From Oceanobacillus luteolus (lineage in GTDB: Bacteria; Bacillota; Bacilli; Bacillales; Amphibacillaceae): a DNA stretch of 64,000 bases. A model generated the notes under the pieces. It was not told where the DNA came from. It did not search any database and worked only from the letters and a program-made list of their open reading frames with translations. The translations under genes were made by a program, and so were the position numbers. Below, piece by piece: positions 63,870-64,000 of the stretch (position 1 is its first letter; each line of letters opens with the position of its first letter). The DNA lies in contig NZ_JAMBON010000004.1 of assembly GCF_023715655.1 (NCBI RefSeq), positions 1 through 64,000 on the forward strand, read 5' to 3'.

Positions 63870-64000
63870 ATGTCAGTCTTTCCAATTGTCTTTGCGCAAG
63901 GATCATTTATGCATAAAGACAAACTAAAGTATCCTTTTGAAGAACGGGGATTGCAATTCGGAGATGGAGTTTATGAAGTAATACGAATTTATCGGGGGAA
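63870..64000 (+). CDS. dat: D-amino-acid aminotransferase (Dat), 5' part
   Basis: The first 43 codons of a fold-type IV PLP aminotransferase: LKYPFEERGLQFGDGVYEVI and RIYRG are the Dat signature near the N-terminus. It makes D-glutamate/D-alanine for the cell wall. The ATG at 63870 follows AGAAGGGTGAG. Cut by the window end. Confidence 0.9.
   Translation, partial: MSVFPIVFAQGSFMHKDKLKYPFEERGLQFGDGVYEVIRIYRG

Overview
The window comes from a low-GC, endospore-forming member of the Bacillaceae. Evidence: haem genes in the order pbpF-hemE-hemH-hemY, the ecs/hit/trpP/prsA/yhaL-yhaQ neighbourhood, an alpha/beta small acid-soluble spore protein, a GerA-type germinant receptor operon, sigI-rsgI, and queG-yhbB-trmL. 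Gene order is close to the yha/yhb/yhd/yhe/yhg part of the Bacillus subtilis chromosome but shuffled and thinned, as in the Oceanobacillus/Virgibacillus group. Genus is not fixed by the sequence. This is core chromosome with light mobile content: one IS200-type element, one dispersed repeat cluster, one REP-like element.

Layout. 0-6 kb: class A penicillin-binding protein and the three haem genes of the coproporphyrin-dependent branch. 6-10.8 kb: HmoB-like haem monooxygenase, a BdbC disulfide pair, the LiaFSR cell-envelope stress system and a PAP2 phosphatase. 10.9-25.8 kb: the ecs-hit-trpP-yhaH-yhaI-prsA-yhaL to yhaQ block, with a TRAP-type RNA site over the trpP start and an enlarged YhaM-like nuclease. 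25.8-27 kb: three copies of a ~150 bp repeat, the last cut off at an IS200 element. 27-41 kb: yheA, SASP, fumarase, a zinc phospholipase C-like gene, transporters, a chemoreceptor, AzlCD, methionine aminopeptidase, a 41-aa YjcZ protein, an SDR, an M20 dipeptidase, luxS and a spore lipoprotein. 41-45 kb: yhdB, sigI-rsgI, a PRC-barrel protein and a membrane-anchored serine protease. 45-49 kb: a heterodimeric multidrug ABC exporter (BmrCD-like) preceded by a short leader peptide and an attenuator. 49-54.4 kb: germination operon and murG. 54.5-55.9 kb: a MATE efflux gene broken by an in-frame TAG. 56-60 kb: odhAB. 60-64 kb: a 33-aa peptide, trmL, yhbB, queG, tRNA-Gly and the start of a D-amino-acid aminotransferase.

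Two regulatory elements stand out. Upstream of the BmrCD-like exporter is a consensus SigA promoter, a strong Shine-Dalgarno sequence, a 24-codon leader ORF ending inside a hairpin, and an intrinsic terminator. This matches the design of ribosome-mediated attenuation known for B. subtilis bmrBCD, but with a different, shorter leader peptide. The trpP ribosome-binding site is overlaid by six (G/U)AG triplets with exact 5-nt spacing and further triplets on both sides, as expected for repression by the tryptophan-bound TRAP protein. No new multi-gene defence or biosynthetic system was found.
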